From Adiantum capillus-veneris (Eukaryota; Streptophyta; Polypodiopsida; Polypodiales; Pteridaceae): DNA of 64,000 bases. A program made the translations under genes and the position numbers. Positions within the stretch are counted from its first letter, which is position 1. The number at the start of each line of letters is the position of its first letter. Where the stretch lies: assembly GCA_014529385.2 (NCBI GenBank), contig CM043963.1:76625412-76689411 (forward strand), given 5' to 3'. Below are positions 47,035 to 57,892 of the stretch, piece after piece. Below the pieces are notes generated by a model, which saw only the letters and a program-made list of their open reading frames with translations, made no database searches and was not told the DNA's origin.

Positions 47035-48720
47035 AGAGAACATGACAATAGTTGACGACCGGATTCATATGGATCCGGTCCCCCCTCCAATAGGCATTTG
47101 TATTATAGTTTCTCCCATCAAGAGAGACTTGGTACAATATAATATTTTTATTCCTTCTGACCTACGTGATGCAATGAAGATGGAAAGCTTCATGCATCAC
47201 AAGCATAACATAAACTTTGTAGAAAACATTAAATATCCCAAGCCTCAGTCCCAATGCCTCAAACACCTTCGAAGGTGGAGAGAGCTAGCGGGGAATGAGG
47301 ATAGGGAAGAGGAAGAGGAAACATTTCATAGGAGAAAGAGATAGTTCCTCATTTATCATTACTCTTCTTGCTAGCATACATAATAGCATAGTAATGAAGA
47401 TGGAGAAGATGGCAAGATTAAGCATTGAAGCATGGCTCTTGGTTGGATTTGCATTCCATAGCCAAGAGTGTCTATGTAGGCTCTCACTTCGCACAAGCTT
47501 GGAGAAGGAGGTGGTGTTCCTCAACTTTCACCAAGTGAGAATGGTTCCCAAAATGAGTATGTGTCTGGTGTATATCCCCCTAGAGCCCCCCCTCCTTTCT
47601 TTGGGTGAGTGGTAGTTTTTCCACATGCTTCAAGCTCATTGGATCCCTCCCCCCCTAGCCAATCACATGCAGCATGCACTCAAGTACATGGATAGTGTTT
47701 TGAAAAGTTTCCTCCTTACCCCTTAGAGAGAGAGAGAGAGAGCTTGAAAATATCTAGATATTTTTTGGATTGAAGTAGAAGCTCATTGGACCCCTCTTTA
47801 ACCCAACCAATAGCATTCAAGCACCCATGTGGTTAAGCTTAATGAGAGTCTGATATGTGTCGCATGTACCCTTTTAGAAAAGGGGTGCCCCTTAGGTGAG
47901 TGGAAAGTTAGGTCAAAGATTCTCCTAACTTTGGGACTTTTATGCATAGGAAGCTTCTCAAGAAACTTCCTCATTAAGTGTGTAGGGTCTTTTTTTGACT
48001 CCAGCATCTTACCCCCCATGCATAGGAAGCTTCTCCAGAAACTTCCTCATTAAGTGTGTAGGGTCTCTTTTTGACTCAAGCATCTTACCCCCCATGCATA
48101 GGAAGCTTCTCAAGAAACTTCCTTATTAAGTGTGTATGGTCGTTTTTTGACTCAAGCATCTTACCCCCCATGGATAGGAAGCTTCTCAAGAAAATTCCTC
48201 ATTAAGTATGACAAGTACCTCAATTACCTTATTCATCAAGCATGACAAGCACTTTAGGTGGAGTTCCCACCTCAAGCTCAGCCCTAGCTTGCCTAAGGTG
48301 AAAGGAAAGTTTAGGTCGGGTTCCCACCTCAAGCACAGCCCTAGCTTGCTTAAGATCAAAGACAAGTGTAGGTCGGGTTCCCACCTCAAGCTCAACCCTA
48401 GCTTGCTTAAGCACAAAGACAAGTTTAGGTCGAGTTCCCACCTCAAGCTCAGCCCTAGCTTGCGTAAGGTCAAAGTAATTTTAACACTAACCATTGGATG
48501 TCTTTAATAAAGCTAACCCTAAGGTATTTTAAGCTCCATTAGTTAACCTTTCTCTTTGATAGACCATCTCTCATTTGGGCCCCTGTACCATTGGCCCCGT
48601 GTTGAGATAGATCCGTAAGCACATGTCTATATTCTAACCCTTGTTCCCGTTTATTATCCCATATTAAATGATCACTTTAATATGAAAAAATCATTTGGGT
48701 TGGTTAGATATTTAATGACA
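46825..48720 (-). repeat. Gypsy-3 5' LTR
   Basis: 1,896 bp, TGTAATGGAAATGG to AATGACA. It holds a (GA)n run at about 46985-47032 and the 76- and 57-base arrays at 47942-48208 and 48250-48477. It has a 24-base insertion (AATATCTAGATATTTTTTGG region near 47750) that the left LTR lacks. Confidence 0.93.
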
Positions 48721-48725
48721 TTAGT

Positions 48726-48886
48726 TGTGCAATGGAAACACACCTTTAGACCTTCAATTAGCTCGGCACTATTTTTTCCACTCATACTGAGTGTTGGTCA
48801 TAATTCCCTAAAACCATTATCTTTTTAGATAACTAACATGGTGTTGATAAAGTTTTTACAAAAGTCTCAAAAATCCACAAAAGTGG
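48726..48886. other. Short unassigned flank
   Basis: Bases after the gypsy-3 target duplication. Nothing recognised. Confidence 0.5.
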
Positions 48887-49322
48887 TTGGTTTTTTACAG
48901 ATCTAGTGTTAAAGGATATGGAAGGAAGTGGTTACAGGCTTACGAAGTGGAACAAGCTCCTGCACAACCGCCTATTGTATTTACAGTAGAGCTTATGAGA
49001 GAGGCTATGAAGAATGAATTTTGTAATGTTGAAGATGCGGAAAATATTTTGGACTACCATCAAGTTTTTGAAGCGGGGTGAAGCAGAGCTAGTCGAGTGC
49101 TATGGAAAGAGGTTTGCGAGCATGTGGGAGATATTGAATATAGCTCTTGGAACAGATCACCCTCCCGACATGATGAAGAAGGACTTCTTTGTGGGCAGTC
49201 TAAAGACGAATTTGCAATGGAAAGTTGAGCTAAAAAAGCCTGCTACTTTTGAAGAAGCTACAATATGCCCCACTTTGCCTATAAAAACAATTTCTGCACA
49301 GAGCTGGTATAACCCCCAGTAA
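48887..49322 (+). pseudogene. Retrotransposon gag relic
   Basis: Plus strand, two frames joined by a frameshift near 49080. The first gives GRKWLQAYEVEQAP, TVELMREAMKNEF and DYHQVFEAG. The second gives AELVECYGKRFASMWEI, DFFVGSLKTNLQWKVELKKP and TFEEA. The series W...F..E.M..EF, then ECY.KRFA..WE and F..GL...L...V is the usual capsid-like Gag pattern. Orientation is opposite to gypsy-3 and gypsy-4. No LTR or pol of this element is seen, and gypsy-4 interrupts it at 49382. Confidence 0.5.
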
Positions 49323-49381
49323 CTTCTACTGCAGACCCCCGGTATAGACCCCAATATAACACCCGAGAAAACCCCTAGTAA

Positions 49382-52021
49382 TGAGGCGGTCCAGGGCGGG
49401 CAACAAGAGAGGCGACCTCTAAACACCCCTCAAGGCTCCCGTGCTGCTCAATTGGGGCTGGGGCAACCACAAGCACAACACAACAACAAACCCAAACAAG
49501 ATAGGGGCACCACCTAGTTATGGTATGCGAACTAGGACGCAAGAGAGATTTTGGTACAACCAAGAAGATGCACCACACAACACACACAAGCAACCTCACA
49601 CCAAGACACACACGAAATGGACCAGAGAGAGCTAGAGCAAAGGGAAGAGAGAGAGGAAAGGATCTTGCGTAATACCTTATTTGTGACTTGCAAATGGAGA
49701 TGGTTCGTTATGATGCTATCGTAGAACTTGTACAAAACTCACTCAATGCTTAGTGATTGCTAATCATTGCCAAAACAAGCACACACTGTCTTAGGGTGTG
49801 GGAGACCTCTCACCACAATACCCTCTTACAATGGACACAAAACTGGCAATGAAAAACACACTAAAACACTTTCTAAAATCAAGATCAACCGATAAAAACT
49901 CAAAATACACAAGTCACCTTGAATTCACCAAACCGTATTGCACAAATGGAAGGACGGAGATTTGAACGTCGAATCACGCCTTTGATGCACCAAACCTCAA
50001 TTTATTGATGATGAAGGAGCATGTACAATAGTGGTTTTGAGATTTGTGGAACTCACGCTCTCTCACTTGCAATGTGTAGCTTGAAGGCTTCTCTCACACC
50101 AAGAGTGAAGCTCACAAGTGGTTGCTACACCTAAGTCTCTCCTCACGCATAGAGTGTTGGGGTGCTATGTGAGATGTTGGAGGTTGTTTTACAAGAAGGA
50201 GAGGGGCCTATTTATAGGTTGGAGACCCCTCATTAAGATTATTAGAAATCCTAATTTACAAGCTAACAAATAAGGATTATGATTTTTTGAATATCAAAAC
50301 ATTGCGGGCCTTCTTTGTCTGCTTGAGTCATGGGTGTGGGCTCAAAAGAGAGCATTATTGATGGTAGATAAGGTGAAAGTAAGTAAGGAGAGAGAGAGAG
50401 AGAGAGAGAGTTACTATACACATGTCTTGAGGTGAGGTGTCTTTTATGGTTAGGTCAATGCTATTTTGTGTTAGTATATTAGTCGTTAGTAATCACTAGA
50501 AAGTTAATGTTACATTTACAATGGGTACAGTGAGTTGATTTGATGAAGGAAGAGGGGTGAATTAAAAGAGAATCATTGAGATGGTGAAGCTTTGAAGAAG
50601 CTTGAACTCACCCTTGTGTAGATTGTGGAAAAAATGACCGCTGGTCTTCTTCTTCTTCTTCGCTTCTTTACGCCGCCGCCACGGTTGACCACCACGATGA
50701 AAAGAGGATTTGTTGATGAAAAAATCCTCAATTTGCAGAAGTTATCAGGGTTAAGATGCTGAATTTTAGATATTTTTAGGAGAGGTAAATGAAATTGTAA
50801 CATAGAAGCAATAGAGAGAGACATGGAGAGGGTGTATGTATGTAGAGGTTCATAAAAGAACTATAGGGATGAGAGAGAAGGGTAATGGTGAAGAGGGTGG
50901 GAGAAGCCATGGAAATTGCAAGTTTGAGTGAGGGAAGGAGAGGGAGGGATGTGTAAGAGTGAGTAGGTGTGTGGAAGGGTGAGAGAAGACTATGGGCTAC
51001 TTGTGAGAAAAGTGGGCAGACTGGGGTCCACTCAAAAAATCATAGCTCACCGCTGGTTGCTCCAAAAATCATGAAAAAATTTGAGGTGGTTATTTAGAGC
51101 GTGGGCTACATTTTCTCTTTTGACCACCGCTCCAAATTTGGAGTGGAGATAGGTGCCAAAATTCTCACCAAAAAGCCTTTTTTTATGCCTGCAAAAGTCT
51201 TTTAGTGGCCCCCTCCTTTGTTGAATTTGTACAATGCATCCAAGAGTGAGCCCCTCCTTTGTCATATCATAATATAAAGCATCCAAGTTGCCCTTGACAC
51301 ATGCATGGAGGAGGATTATTGGTGGATAAAGAAATATATACCTGGTGGGACTAGTGTATGGGCTATTCATGGACTTTAGCTCAATGAGCACATGGTGTTA
51401 GAATAATGAGTAAAAATAAAAATAAAAATATGGAGGAGTTATGGATATGGAAAGATATTGGAATCATATGATATGGTCCCTCTTTGAATTATTTTGGGTG
51501 AAAGAGGAAAAGGTATGCAAGTAAATAATATAATAAATGTGACCAATGAGTAGAAATCAATTTTTTGTTTTCACGAGGGTGAGGGTGAAGATGTGGGGGT
51601 GATTTGTATAAAAGAAAAAATATAAGGTTAGAGTATGTACACATTAAAAATATAATTATGGTGTAAGAGGATAAAAGAAGGTGTACATAGGTTTAATAAA
51701 ACACACACCTAAGTAGAAATATTTTTAAAAAATACCAAAATAATTATAAAAAATCCCTATATTTAGGCCATATATAAAATGAAATATTTACACACAAAGA
51801 GGCCATAATATACTTTTATTTTTTTTATTTGTTTATTTTTTTGGCTCAACTAGCCGAGTGACTAGCTAGCTGAGGGTTTTTCACAAGATATGGGAAAAGC
51901 CCCCTAACTCACACATGCCTATGTACATTGAAATGATAGGGATAGCCATAGCGTTTGGGTGAATTTGGTAGGGTGGAGTAACTTACTATGGCAATTATGG
52001 AGAGCCGAAAAACGGCTATCA
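49382..52021 (-). repeat. Gypsy-4 3' LTR
   Basis: TGAGGCGGTCC to GGCTATCA. It contains a (GA)n run near 50390-50410. Small open frames on the minus strand (50573-50824, 51047-51391) recur in the other LTR only because the LTRs are near-identical. No domain recognised in them. Confidence 0.93.
50209..50216 (-). promoter_or_regulatory. LTR TATA box, gypsy-4 left
   Basis: On the minus strand CCTATAAATAGGCCCC, a textbook plant TATA box, oriented for transcription of the element. Repeated at 58732-58739. Confidence 0.75.
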
Positions 52022-52036
52022 TTAGCCCTCCCCCAG
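52022..52036 (-). other. Gypsy-4 polypurine tract
   Basis: Read on the minus strand, GGGGGAGGGCTAA directly abuts the LTR start TGATAGCC. Confidence 0.8.
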
Positions 52037-52049
52037 GATGATGGTATAT

Positions 52050-53609
52050 TCATGTGCCATCATAGAGCATCTTTTCCAAAGAGAGTGCTTCAGAGTCTTT
52101 GACAAGATCTTCATTGTTTGGCCCCTTGGAATTTTGGTTGGAGTTACACTCATGCTTCATGTAACAATGCTTACATGAGACAGCGGCCTTTGGACAGATC
52201 TTTGGTAGATCCTTTGGTAGAAGGCGACTCAAATAGGGCTTCAAGCGATACCCGTTTACCTTCCTGGAGTGCTCTTTACCATTCAAGTCCATAAGCTGAT
52301 AGTAACTAGAATTGAAAACCTTCTTGACTATGTATGGCCCTTGCCATCTAGTTTCAAACTTGGCATCAAAACGATTGTCAAGTCGATTGTCATACCTTAG
52401 CACAAGCTCTCCTTCCTTGATGCCTTTGTCCTTCAGTTTCTTGTCGTGCGTTTCTTTCGCTTGTGTGGCTTTCCTCTTGTAGCACTCATATGCTGCTTCT
52501 CTTTTCCACTCAAGCTCCACTAACATAAGAAGTCGATCCATCCATACCTCTTGATCATCTTGTGCTCCTTTGCCATGAAGTCGCATTGTTGGAATGTTGA
52601 GCTCGATAGGCTGCAAAGCCTCTTGACCATAGACCAAGTGAAATGGTGTGAACTCCGTGGCTTCCCTACATGTGGTTCGATATGCCCACAAGGCACCATC
52701 CAAGAATTCATCCCACAACTTTGTCTTGTTTTTCACCATCTTTCTAATGATGCCTGCAATGACACCATTAGTCTTCTCCACCAAACCATTTGACTGTGGG
52801 TAGTATGGTGTGCTATGACGATGTAGAATGTGAAGCTCTTCACAAACTTCTGTGAGAAAGCCCTTCCTAAACCCTGGACCATTATCAGAAACAATTTCCA
52901 AAGGTGTGCCAAATCTGCAACAAATGTGATTGTACACAAACTTGCTAATTGTCCTCTCATTCACTCTTGCCACACTTTGAGCTTCCACCCACCTAGTCAT
53001 ATAGTCTACAGCCACTAGAATGTAGAGTTTACCATTTTTTGTCCTAGGTAGAGGACCCATAGCATCAATGCCCCACTTTTCAAAGGGTCCATTTGCAAGA
53101 ACTATTTGCCTTGGGCCATGCACCAACCTTCTATTTCCATTTATCTGACAATTGTGACAGCTTTTACACCAATGTTGAACGTCCACATGCAAGCTTGGCC
53201 AAACATACCCCGCAAGCAAAATCTTCTTCATAGTTGATTCTTGGGCAAAATGACCACCACATGCCTCTTCATGCAAACCTTTTAGAATGACTGGAATTTC
53301 CTCGATAGTTGGTACTCTTCTGCACACTTGATCCTTCCCTTTTTGATAGAGGGAGCCTTCTAGGAAGAGATAGAAACTTGCCTTCTTCATGAGTCTCCTC
53401 TTCTGAGACTTCGTGAAGTCTTGTGGAAACTCACCCTCCAAAATGTAGCCAATAATGGGAGCCAATGACTCCAATCCCTGGTATCTCGGTTGCTTGACAG
53501 CTGCTGCCACCATGATGACCTGCACTTCTCTCTCAACACATGTAACTGCTTGTTGTGCAAGTAAATTGGCATCTTCATTTTGTTTCCTCGGAATATGATA
53601 TAGTTGCAC
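52050..53609 (-). CDS. Gypsy-4 pol, integrase part
   Basis: About 520 codons. It starts in the tail of the second RNase H (LYHIPRKQNEDANLLAQQAV), then a linker, then the H-H-C-C zinc region (EEACGGHFAQ to CKSCHNCQ). The DDE core has WGIDAMGPLP, EIVSDNGPGF and YYPQSNGLVEKTN, giving all three acidic residues. A C-terminal domain with VLRYDNRLDNRF and FETRWQGPYIVKKVF follows, of the GPF/Y type, with no chromodomain. It is separated from the upstream frame only by an in-frame TAG near 53619, which would be CAG before a single C to T change. Integrase inserts the cDNA into the host chromosome. Confidence 0.93.
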   Translation of the reverse strand: MQLYHIPRKQNEDANLLAQQAVTCVEREVQVIMVAAAVKQPRYQGLESLAPIIGYILEGEFPQDFTKSQKRRLMKKASFYLFLEGSLYQKGKDQVCRRVPTIEEIPVILKGLHEEACGGHFAQESTMKKILLAGYVWPSLHVDVQHWCKSCHNCQINGNRRLVHGPRQIVLANGPFEKWGIDAMGPLPRTKNGKLYILVAVDYMTRWVEAQSVARVNERTISKFVYNHICCRFGTPLEIVSDNGPGFRKGFLTEVCEELHILHRHSTPYYPQSNGLVEKTNGVIAGIIRKMVKNKTKLWDEFLDGALWAYRTTCREATEFTPFHLVYGQEALQPIELNIPTMRLHGKGAQDDQEVWMDRLLMLVELEWKREAAYECYKRKATQAKETHDKKLKDKGIKEGELVLRYDNRLDNRFDAKFETRWQGPYIVKKVFNSSYYQLMDLNGKEHSRKVNGYRLKPYLSRLLPKDLPKICPKAAVSCKHCYMKHECNSNQNSKGPNNEDLVKDSEALSLEKMLYDGT

Positions 53610-53618
53610 TTCTTCAAA

Positions 53619-56600
53619 CTAATTAAACATCTTACAAATGGCATGAACTTTTGTCCTTAAGCTTTCATTCTTGCATGCCCAAATGCCTAAAATCTGTTTA
53701 ACAATGAGAAGTGCATCTCCCTTTACCATGAGACGTTTTATCCCTTGGCCAATGCACATCTTCAAACCATGAAGTAGTGTGTCGTATTCTGCTTCATTGT
53801 TGCTAGTTGAACCTGGTAGATTGACCTTCTCTTTCATGACCACCTCTCCACTTGGGTTGAGCAACACTAGCCCTCCCCCTGCTTTCCCTGTGGCTCGTCG
53901 AAAAGCTCCATCAAAGAACAAGGTAAAAGCATTAGGAATACTTTTTGGTGGTGGCAATGGTAGGGTCTTTACTTCAGGCACCTTAATCTCCTTTTCATGC
54001 ACCCTATAAGTGAGAATCCCTGCCAATTGTGCACACACACTATCTTCTACCTTGAAAGAGTATTGAAACTCTTGCAACTCCATAATCCACTTTGAGATCC
54101 TAGTACTAAGATTCATTTGAGATGACACCCAAGGGAACAAATTTTCTGTAGTGAGAATTACAAAAGGTTTTGGTAGCAGGTAGGATCTAAACTTTCTCAC
54201 CGCAAACATGAGAGAAAGCATCATGAGTTCTGCTTCTGTGTAGTCTCTCTCCAAAGCATTCATGACCCTACTAGCAAAGTAGATGGGTCGCATCCTTGTA
54301 CTGTGGGGATCTTGTTGTAGCAACACAGCACCAATTGTTTCCCTTCCAACACTAGAGCTAACAAAGAATGTGTACTCCCAACAAGGAGGCATGAGTGTTG
54401 GTAGCTCTGACAAAATGACTTTAATGTTACAAAAATACTCTTCAAGCTCATCAGACCATGCAAATTCTACTTGTTGTGTCAACTTTTGCAAAGGATGAAG
54501 CAACTCCGAGGCTAAGTGAATGAAGCGTGACATATACTTCACCTTTTGAATGAAAGAGATGACCTCCTTAAGACTCTTCGGTGATGGGAGCTCAATAAGA
54601 GCCTTTGCCTTTGAAGGATCCACCTCAATGCCTTTATAGGAAACCTTGTGACCAAGCAAGATCACTTCATCCTCAGCTATGTGACACTTGTCGGGGTTGA
54701 GTTGACCTCCCATGTCATAGAGCTTCTTTAAATCTTCTTCTACCCTTTGTAGATGCAATGATTTTGAGCTATAAATGCAAAAATCATCAATAAAAACCCT
54801 AATGGACTTTCCAAAGAATGCTTGAAACACCATGTTCATGAAGCGTTGGAAAGTTGCAGGAGCATTTTTCAGGCCAAATGGCATGACTCTAAAAGCATAA
54901 CAACCCCAAGGAGTGATAAAGGTTGTTTTCAATTGATCCTCCAATGCGATACCTATTTGAAAGTAACCCGAGTAGCCATCACACACAGTGTACTTCTCAT
55001 GACCAGCTACTTCATTTAGTATCTCATCTTGAAATGGGAGGGGAAAGTGATCTCTTTTTGTTGCCTCATTAAGTGGACGATAATCCACACACACCCTCCA
55101 CTTGCCGTTTTTCTTAGGAGTGACAACAACGGGAGAGACCCACTCTGAATTCTCCACTGGATAAATGAAACCTGCTGCTAGAAGCTTTCTTACCTCCTTG
55201 AGTAGAGCCTGCTCCTTAATGACTCCTAGCCTTCGTAGCTTTTGAGCCTTAGGTGTGGCCTCTGGCTTCAACTCAATCTTGTGTTGAACAACATCTACTC
55301 CACGCACATCGGTGTAGTCTTTAGCAAAAAGCCTCGGAAATTTCCTTAGCACACATTTGAACTCCTCTCTTTCCTCCTTTGTAAGTGTTGTAGACAACAT
55401 ACCTTCTAACATTCCTTTATCTTCCACCTTTTGGTTCTCTTGAGGACCTACCTCCTCCAAGCCTTGACAAGAGGTCTCTTGGTTTCTTGGATTAATCCTT
55501 ACCCCCATGACCTCGATTGAAGACTCCTCTTCAGTAATGCTGCCGCTACTTTCTTCTTCTGAAGTGCTATCGGTCCAACCTTCTTCCGTCTCACTTTGAG
55601 ATGATTCTTCATGGAGCTCCTCTTGGCGTTGCTCCTTCATGTCAAAGACAACCTTCTTATGATTGTCATTCCTGCAAATTAATTTCCCACTCTCCCAATC
55701 TTGCAAAGCTCGCATTTTCATTAGCCATGGTCTTCCTAGGATAAATGGGTAACCATTTTCCTTGGTAGACATGACATAGAAATCCACTGCCTTCTTAATG
55801 CCAAAGGCCTCCACAAAAACATTTTTACAAATGCCTACGCACCTAGCCTTGCTATTGTTTGCCATTTTTACTTTGATTTCAGGTGTCTCATGGATGTGCA
55901 TTCCTAGTCTTTGCACGAGCCCTTCTGTCATGATGCAAATTTGTGCACCCCCATCCACTAGGCCTTTCCTAACCAATCTTCCTTTTATGTAACAATCTAG
56001 CACAGGTGTAATATCCTCGTTCATTTCAGCATGTGCAATTTTTACAACAGGAAAACTATCTTTTACCTTTCTCCTAGTGCTAACTGCCTTTGTTAAATCC
56101 CTCCTAACTTGTGGGCATAATGCAAGAAACTGAGGCCATGAGATATCAGGACCCTTACCTCGCATGTCTTCCAACAGGTTGTATGGAGCCATACCATGTC
56201 CAAGAGGGAAGTCTTGGAGATTGATACGACGTCGAGTCCTCTTAGCTTCCTTGGTCTCCTTTGCCTTCTTGCCTTGTCCATGGTCACTCTGTGATGGGAC
56301 ACCCTCTTTCTCTTTACCTTTTCCTCGGCCACGCTTAATGCCATTTTCTTCCATGTCAACCTCATTTGAGTTTGTCACCTTTACCACATGCACATTTGGA
56401 TCTGGCAAAGGTGGAACTCCTTCTACCCCTTGTGGAGGTGGTCTTGGTCCATTTGGTCTTTGTAGAAGCCTTGGTTGTTGACAAGTTCCTTCACCTGCAT
56501 TCATCACTGGGTAATTCAAGTTAGGTCTCCCTGGATCCCCACGGGGCCAAGGACAATTATACATCCCATGTCCAGACTCTCCGCAATTCCAACATTGCAA
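53619..56600 (-). CDS. Gypsy-4 gag end, protease, RT and dual RNase H
   Basis: 993 codons. A CCHC knuckle (CWNCGESGHGMYNC) comes at the very start, then basic linker, then protease with LVDGGAQICIMT near residues 215-226 and FILGRPWL near 290. RT (about 430-720) has CVDYRPLNEATKRDHFPLP, YSGYFQIGI and the FIDD active site near 54785. The first RNase H (about 750-840) keeps the Glu of YTEAELMML. It has FVSSSVGRETIGAVLL where the first catalytic Asp is expected and LTTENL where the later Asp is expected. The second RNase H (about 885-985) has FFDGA, NNEAEYDTLLHGL and KGDALLIVKQI, with its acidic residues intact. The reading frame is uninterrupted. Confidence 0.93.
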   Translation of the reverse strand: MQCWNCGESGHGMYNCPWPRGDPGRPNLNYPVMNAGEGTCQQPRLLQRPNGPRPPPQGVEGVPPLPDPNVHVVKVTNSNEVDMEENGIKRGRGKGKEKEGVPSQSDHGQGKKAKETKEAKRTRRRINLQDFPLGHGMAPYNLLEDMRGKGPDISWPQFLALCPQVRRDLTKAVSTRRKVKDSFPVVKIAHAEMNEDITPVLDCYIKGRLVRKGLVDGGAQICIMTEGLVQRLGMHIHETPEIKVKMANNSKARCVGICKNVFVEAFGIKKAVDFYVMSTKENGYPFILGRPWLMKMRALQDWESGKLICRNDNHKKVVFDMKEQRQEELHEESSQSETEEGWTDSTSEEESSGSITEEESSIEVMGVRINPRNQETSCQGLEEVGPQENQKVEDKGMLEGMLSTTLTKEEREEFKCVLRKFPRLFAKDYTDVRGVDVVQHKIELKPEATPKAQKLRRLGVIKEQALLKEVRKLLAAGFIYPVENSEWVSPVVVTPKKNGKWRVCVDYRPLNEATKRDHFPLPFQDEILNEVAGHEKYTVCDGYSGYFQIGIALEDQLKTTFITPWGCYAFRVMPFGLKNAPATFQRFMNMVFQAFFGKSIRVFIDDFCIYSSKSLHLQRVEEDLKKLYDMGGQLNPDKCHIAEDEVILLGHKVSYKGIEVDPSKAKALIELPSPKSLKEVISFIQKVKYMSRFIHLASELLHPLQKLTQQVEFAWSDELEEYFCNIKVILSELPTLMPPCWEYTFFVSSSVGRETIGAVLLQQDPHSTRMRPIYFASRVMNALERDYTEAELMMLSLMFAVRKFRSYLLPKPFVILTTENLFPWVSSQMNLSTRISKWIMELQEFQYSFKVEDSVCAQLAGILTYRVHEKEIKVPEVKTLPLPPPKSIPNAFTLFFDGAFRRATGKAGGGLVLLNPSGEVVMKEKVNLPGSTSNNEAEYDTLLHGLKMCIGQGIKRLMVKGDALLIVKQILGIWACKNESLRTKVHAICKMFN

Positions 56601-56612
56601 GACTCTCCTAGT

Positions 56613-57311
56613 TCATGGCTCTCTCTCTTCTGACTTCTTTGCTTGTCCCTTTGGACCTACAGCTTGTGCAAGGTGAATTGACAGGCTGCTTAAAGATTCA
56701 TTTAACTTCTGAATCACTTCAGCCGTTACCTCAGGAAGCTCCCTAGATGTTGATGCTTGTGACTTACCTTTGGGTCTAAGAACTTCTATTGGAACCTCTC
56801 CCCTTAAGCACTTGAGTTTCCTATACTTCTCAGCAGCCCTAGTTTCCGCTGCATCAAAAGTAGCAAGTGCACCCGCCTCAACTTTTACCTTAAGGTCAGG
56901 AAAGAGTCCGGCTATGAACCTCTCCTTCTTTAAAAATTCTGCACCATCACCAGGGTTAGCAACATTTCGTATCCATAGAGCCCAAAGACGTAGAAACTGT
57001 TGCTTGTACAAGTAGTAGTCATCTAAGTCTTTTTGCTTATGAGAAACAATGTCTTGCCATAGTTTTTGAGTGTTTTGGGGATCAAAGAAGTATCTCTTAA
57101 AACGATTCAAAACTTCTGTGTAATTCCCCTTAACTTCCTCAGGCAAAGAGTCAAACCAAGTACTAGCATCTTTCCTAAGGACCACCTCAAACATTTCTAC
57201 ACGTTCTTGATCGGTTACTATCCTCTTGATACGGCAAGACATCTTGAAATTTGCTAAAAATAATTCTGCATCCTCTCCAGGCTCTCCAAAGAAAAGAGGA
57301 TATCCAGACAT
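56613..57311 (-). CDS. Gypsy-4 gag, N-terminal part
   Basis: ATG at 57309-57311 (MSGYPLFFGEPGEDAELFL) is the first ATG after an in-frame TAG at about 57348-57350. A capsid-like Gag domain fills it: ELFLANFKMSC, RKDASTWFDSLPEEV, EVLNRFKRYFFDP and YLYKQQFLRLWAL. TGA at 56613-56615 separates it from the zinc knuckle in the same frame and would be CGA before one C to T change. It is short for a Tat-group Gag, so the N-terminus may be eroded. Confidence 0.85.
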   Translation of the reverse strand: MSGYPLFFGEPGEDAELFLANFKMSCRIKRIVTDQERVEMFEVVLRKDASTWFDSLPEEVKGNYTEVLNRFKRYFFDPQNTQKLWQDIVSHKQKDLDDYYLYKQQFLRLWALWIRNVANPGDGAEFLKKERFIAGLFPDLKVKVEAGALATFDAAETRAAEKYRKLKCLRGEVPIEVLRPKGKSQASTSRELPEVTAEVIQKLNESLSSLSIHLAQAVGPKGQAKKSEEREP

Positions 57312-57364
57312 TTGGCGTTGGCAATAATATCTACACAATAATATTCTCTAAATTGCAATCTATT

Positions 57365-57583
57365 CTACAACAAAATAAAAATATTCACATCAAATGACCT
57401 ATGATAATCAATGAGAGGTAGGATGACAGGGTTTGGTGATGCGAGAATTTCTCCTACTCTTTGGGCACCAAACATGAACACCATACGTTGTTGAAAATGG
57501 ATTTTTCTACTAATTGCAATGTTTATTCTAATGTGTGGAGTGAAATGAAAGGGGAAAACCTCTATTCTTGGGCCATTATCCAT
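57365..57583 (-). other. Small conserved frame, copy A (gypsy-4 leader)
   Basis: 72 codons from ATG 57581-57583 to TAG at 57365-57367. Its second half (IHFQQRMVF, ASPNPVILPLIDY, DVNIFILL) aligns without gaps to copies B (57605-57817) and C (63805-63999) and all three stop at the same place. It lies between the primer site and gag of gypsy-4, a position where Tat-group elements can carry extra sequence. Function unknown. Confidence 0.4.
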
Positions 57584-57604
57584 TGTCTATGCATGACCTT
57601 ATGC

Positions 57605-57817
57605 TTAAAACAAAACAAAAACATAGACGTCCAAACTAAGGTCGTACCTAATGAGAGGCAAAATAAAAGGATTTACTGATGCGTTTATCTCTGCCAACCT
57701 AAGAGGACCTAAAATTCTACGAATTACACGTTGAAATTGCAACTTAGTACTAACAATTATGTGTACCTTTTTCCTTGCAATGGAAATGAAGGGATCATAC
57801 AAATTCTTGTGATTCAT
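57605..57817 (-). other. Small conserved frame, copy B (gypsy-4 leader)
   Basis: 70 codons from ATG 57815-57817 to TAA at 57605-57607, in tandem with copy A with a period of 240 bases between stops. The conserved part reads IIVSTKLQFQR, ASVNPFILPLIRYD and DVYVFVLF. The opposite strand is interrupted by stops in A and B, which favours the minus strand. Confidence 0.4.
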
Positions 57818-57892
57818 GCAAGCTAATTGATTATGCTAAAGGTTGAGCCTACACAAAACATATACAAGCCGTCCTCCGTGGGGACACCAATT
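57818..57892 (-). other. Gypsy-4 start of leader with primer site of uncertain tRNA
   Basis: On the minus strand TGGTGTCCCCACGGAGGAC at 57871-57889, three bases from the LTR, is the expected primer site. The matching tRNA could not be named with confidence. Confidence 0.6.

Larger units (their letters stand above)
33863..48720 (-). mobile_element. Gypsy-3: older chromovirus with a copia nested in RT
   Basis: 14,858 bp including a 5,551 bp copia at 38506-44056. TTAGT is duplicated at 33858-33862 and 48721-48725. LTRs are 1,870 bp (33863-35732) and 1,896 bp (46825-48720). Domains match gypsy-1 in order and, at moderate divergence, in sequence, so it is a related family. Both gag and pol are broken in several places. 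The left LTR ends CG instead of CA. Confidence 0.95.

Noticed and set aside
50573-50824. Arginine-rich 83-codon frame in the gypsy-4 LTR
   Set aside because: A GAAG-type simple repeat creates the Arg run and the second LTR copy is identical by descent; nothing supports a protein.
56613-56615. Programmed TGA readthrough in gypsy-4 gag
   Set aside because: The position, inside gag before the zinc knuckle, is not where elements recode, and one C to T change in CGA explains it.
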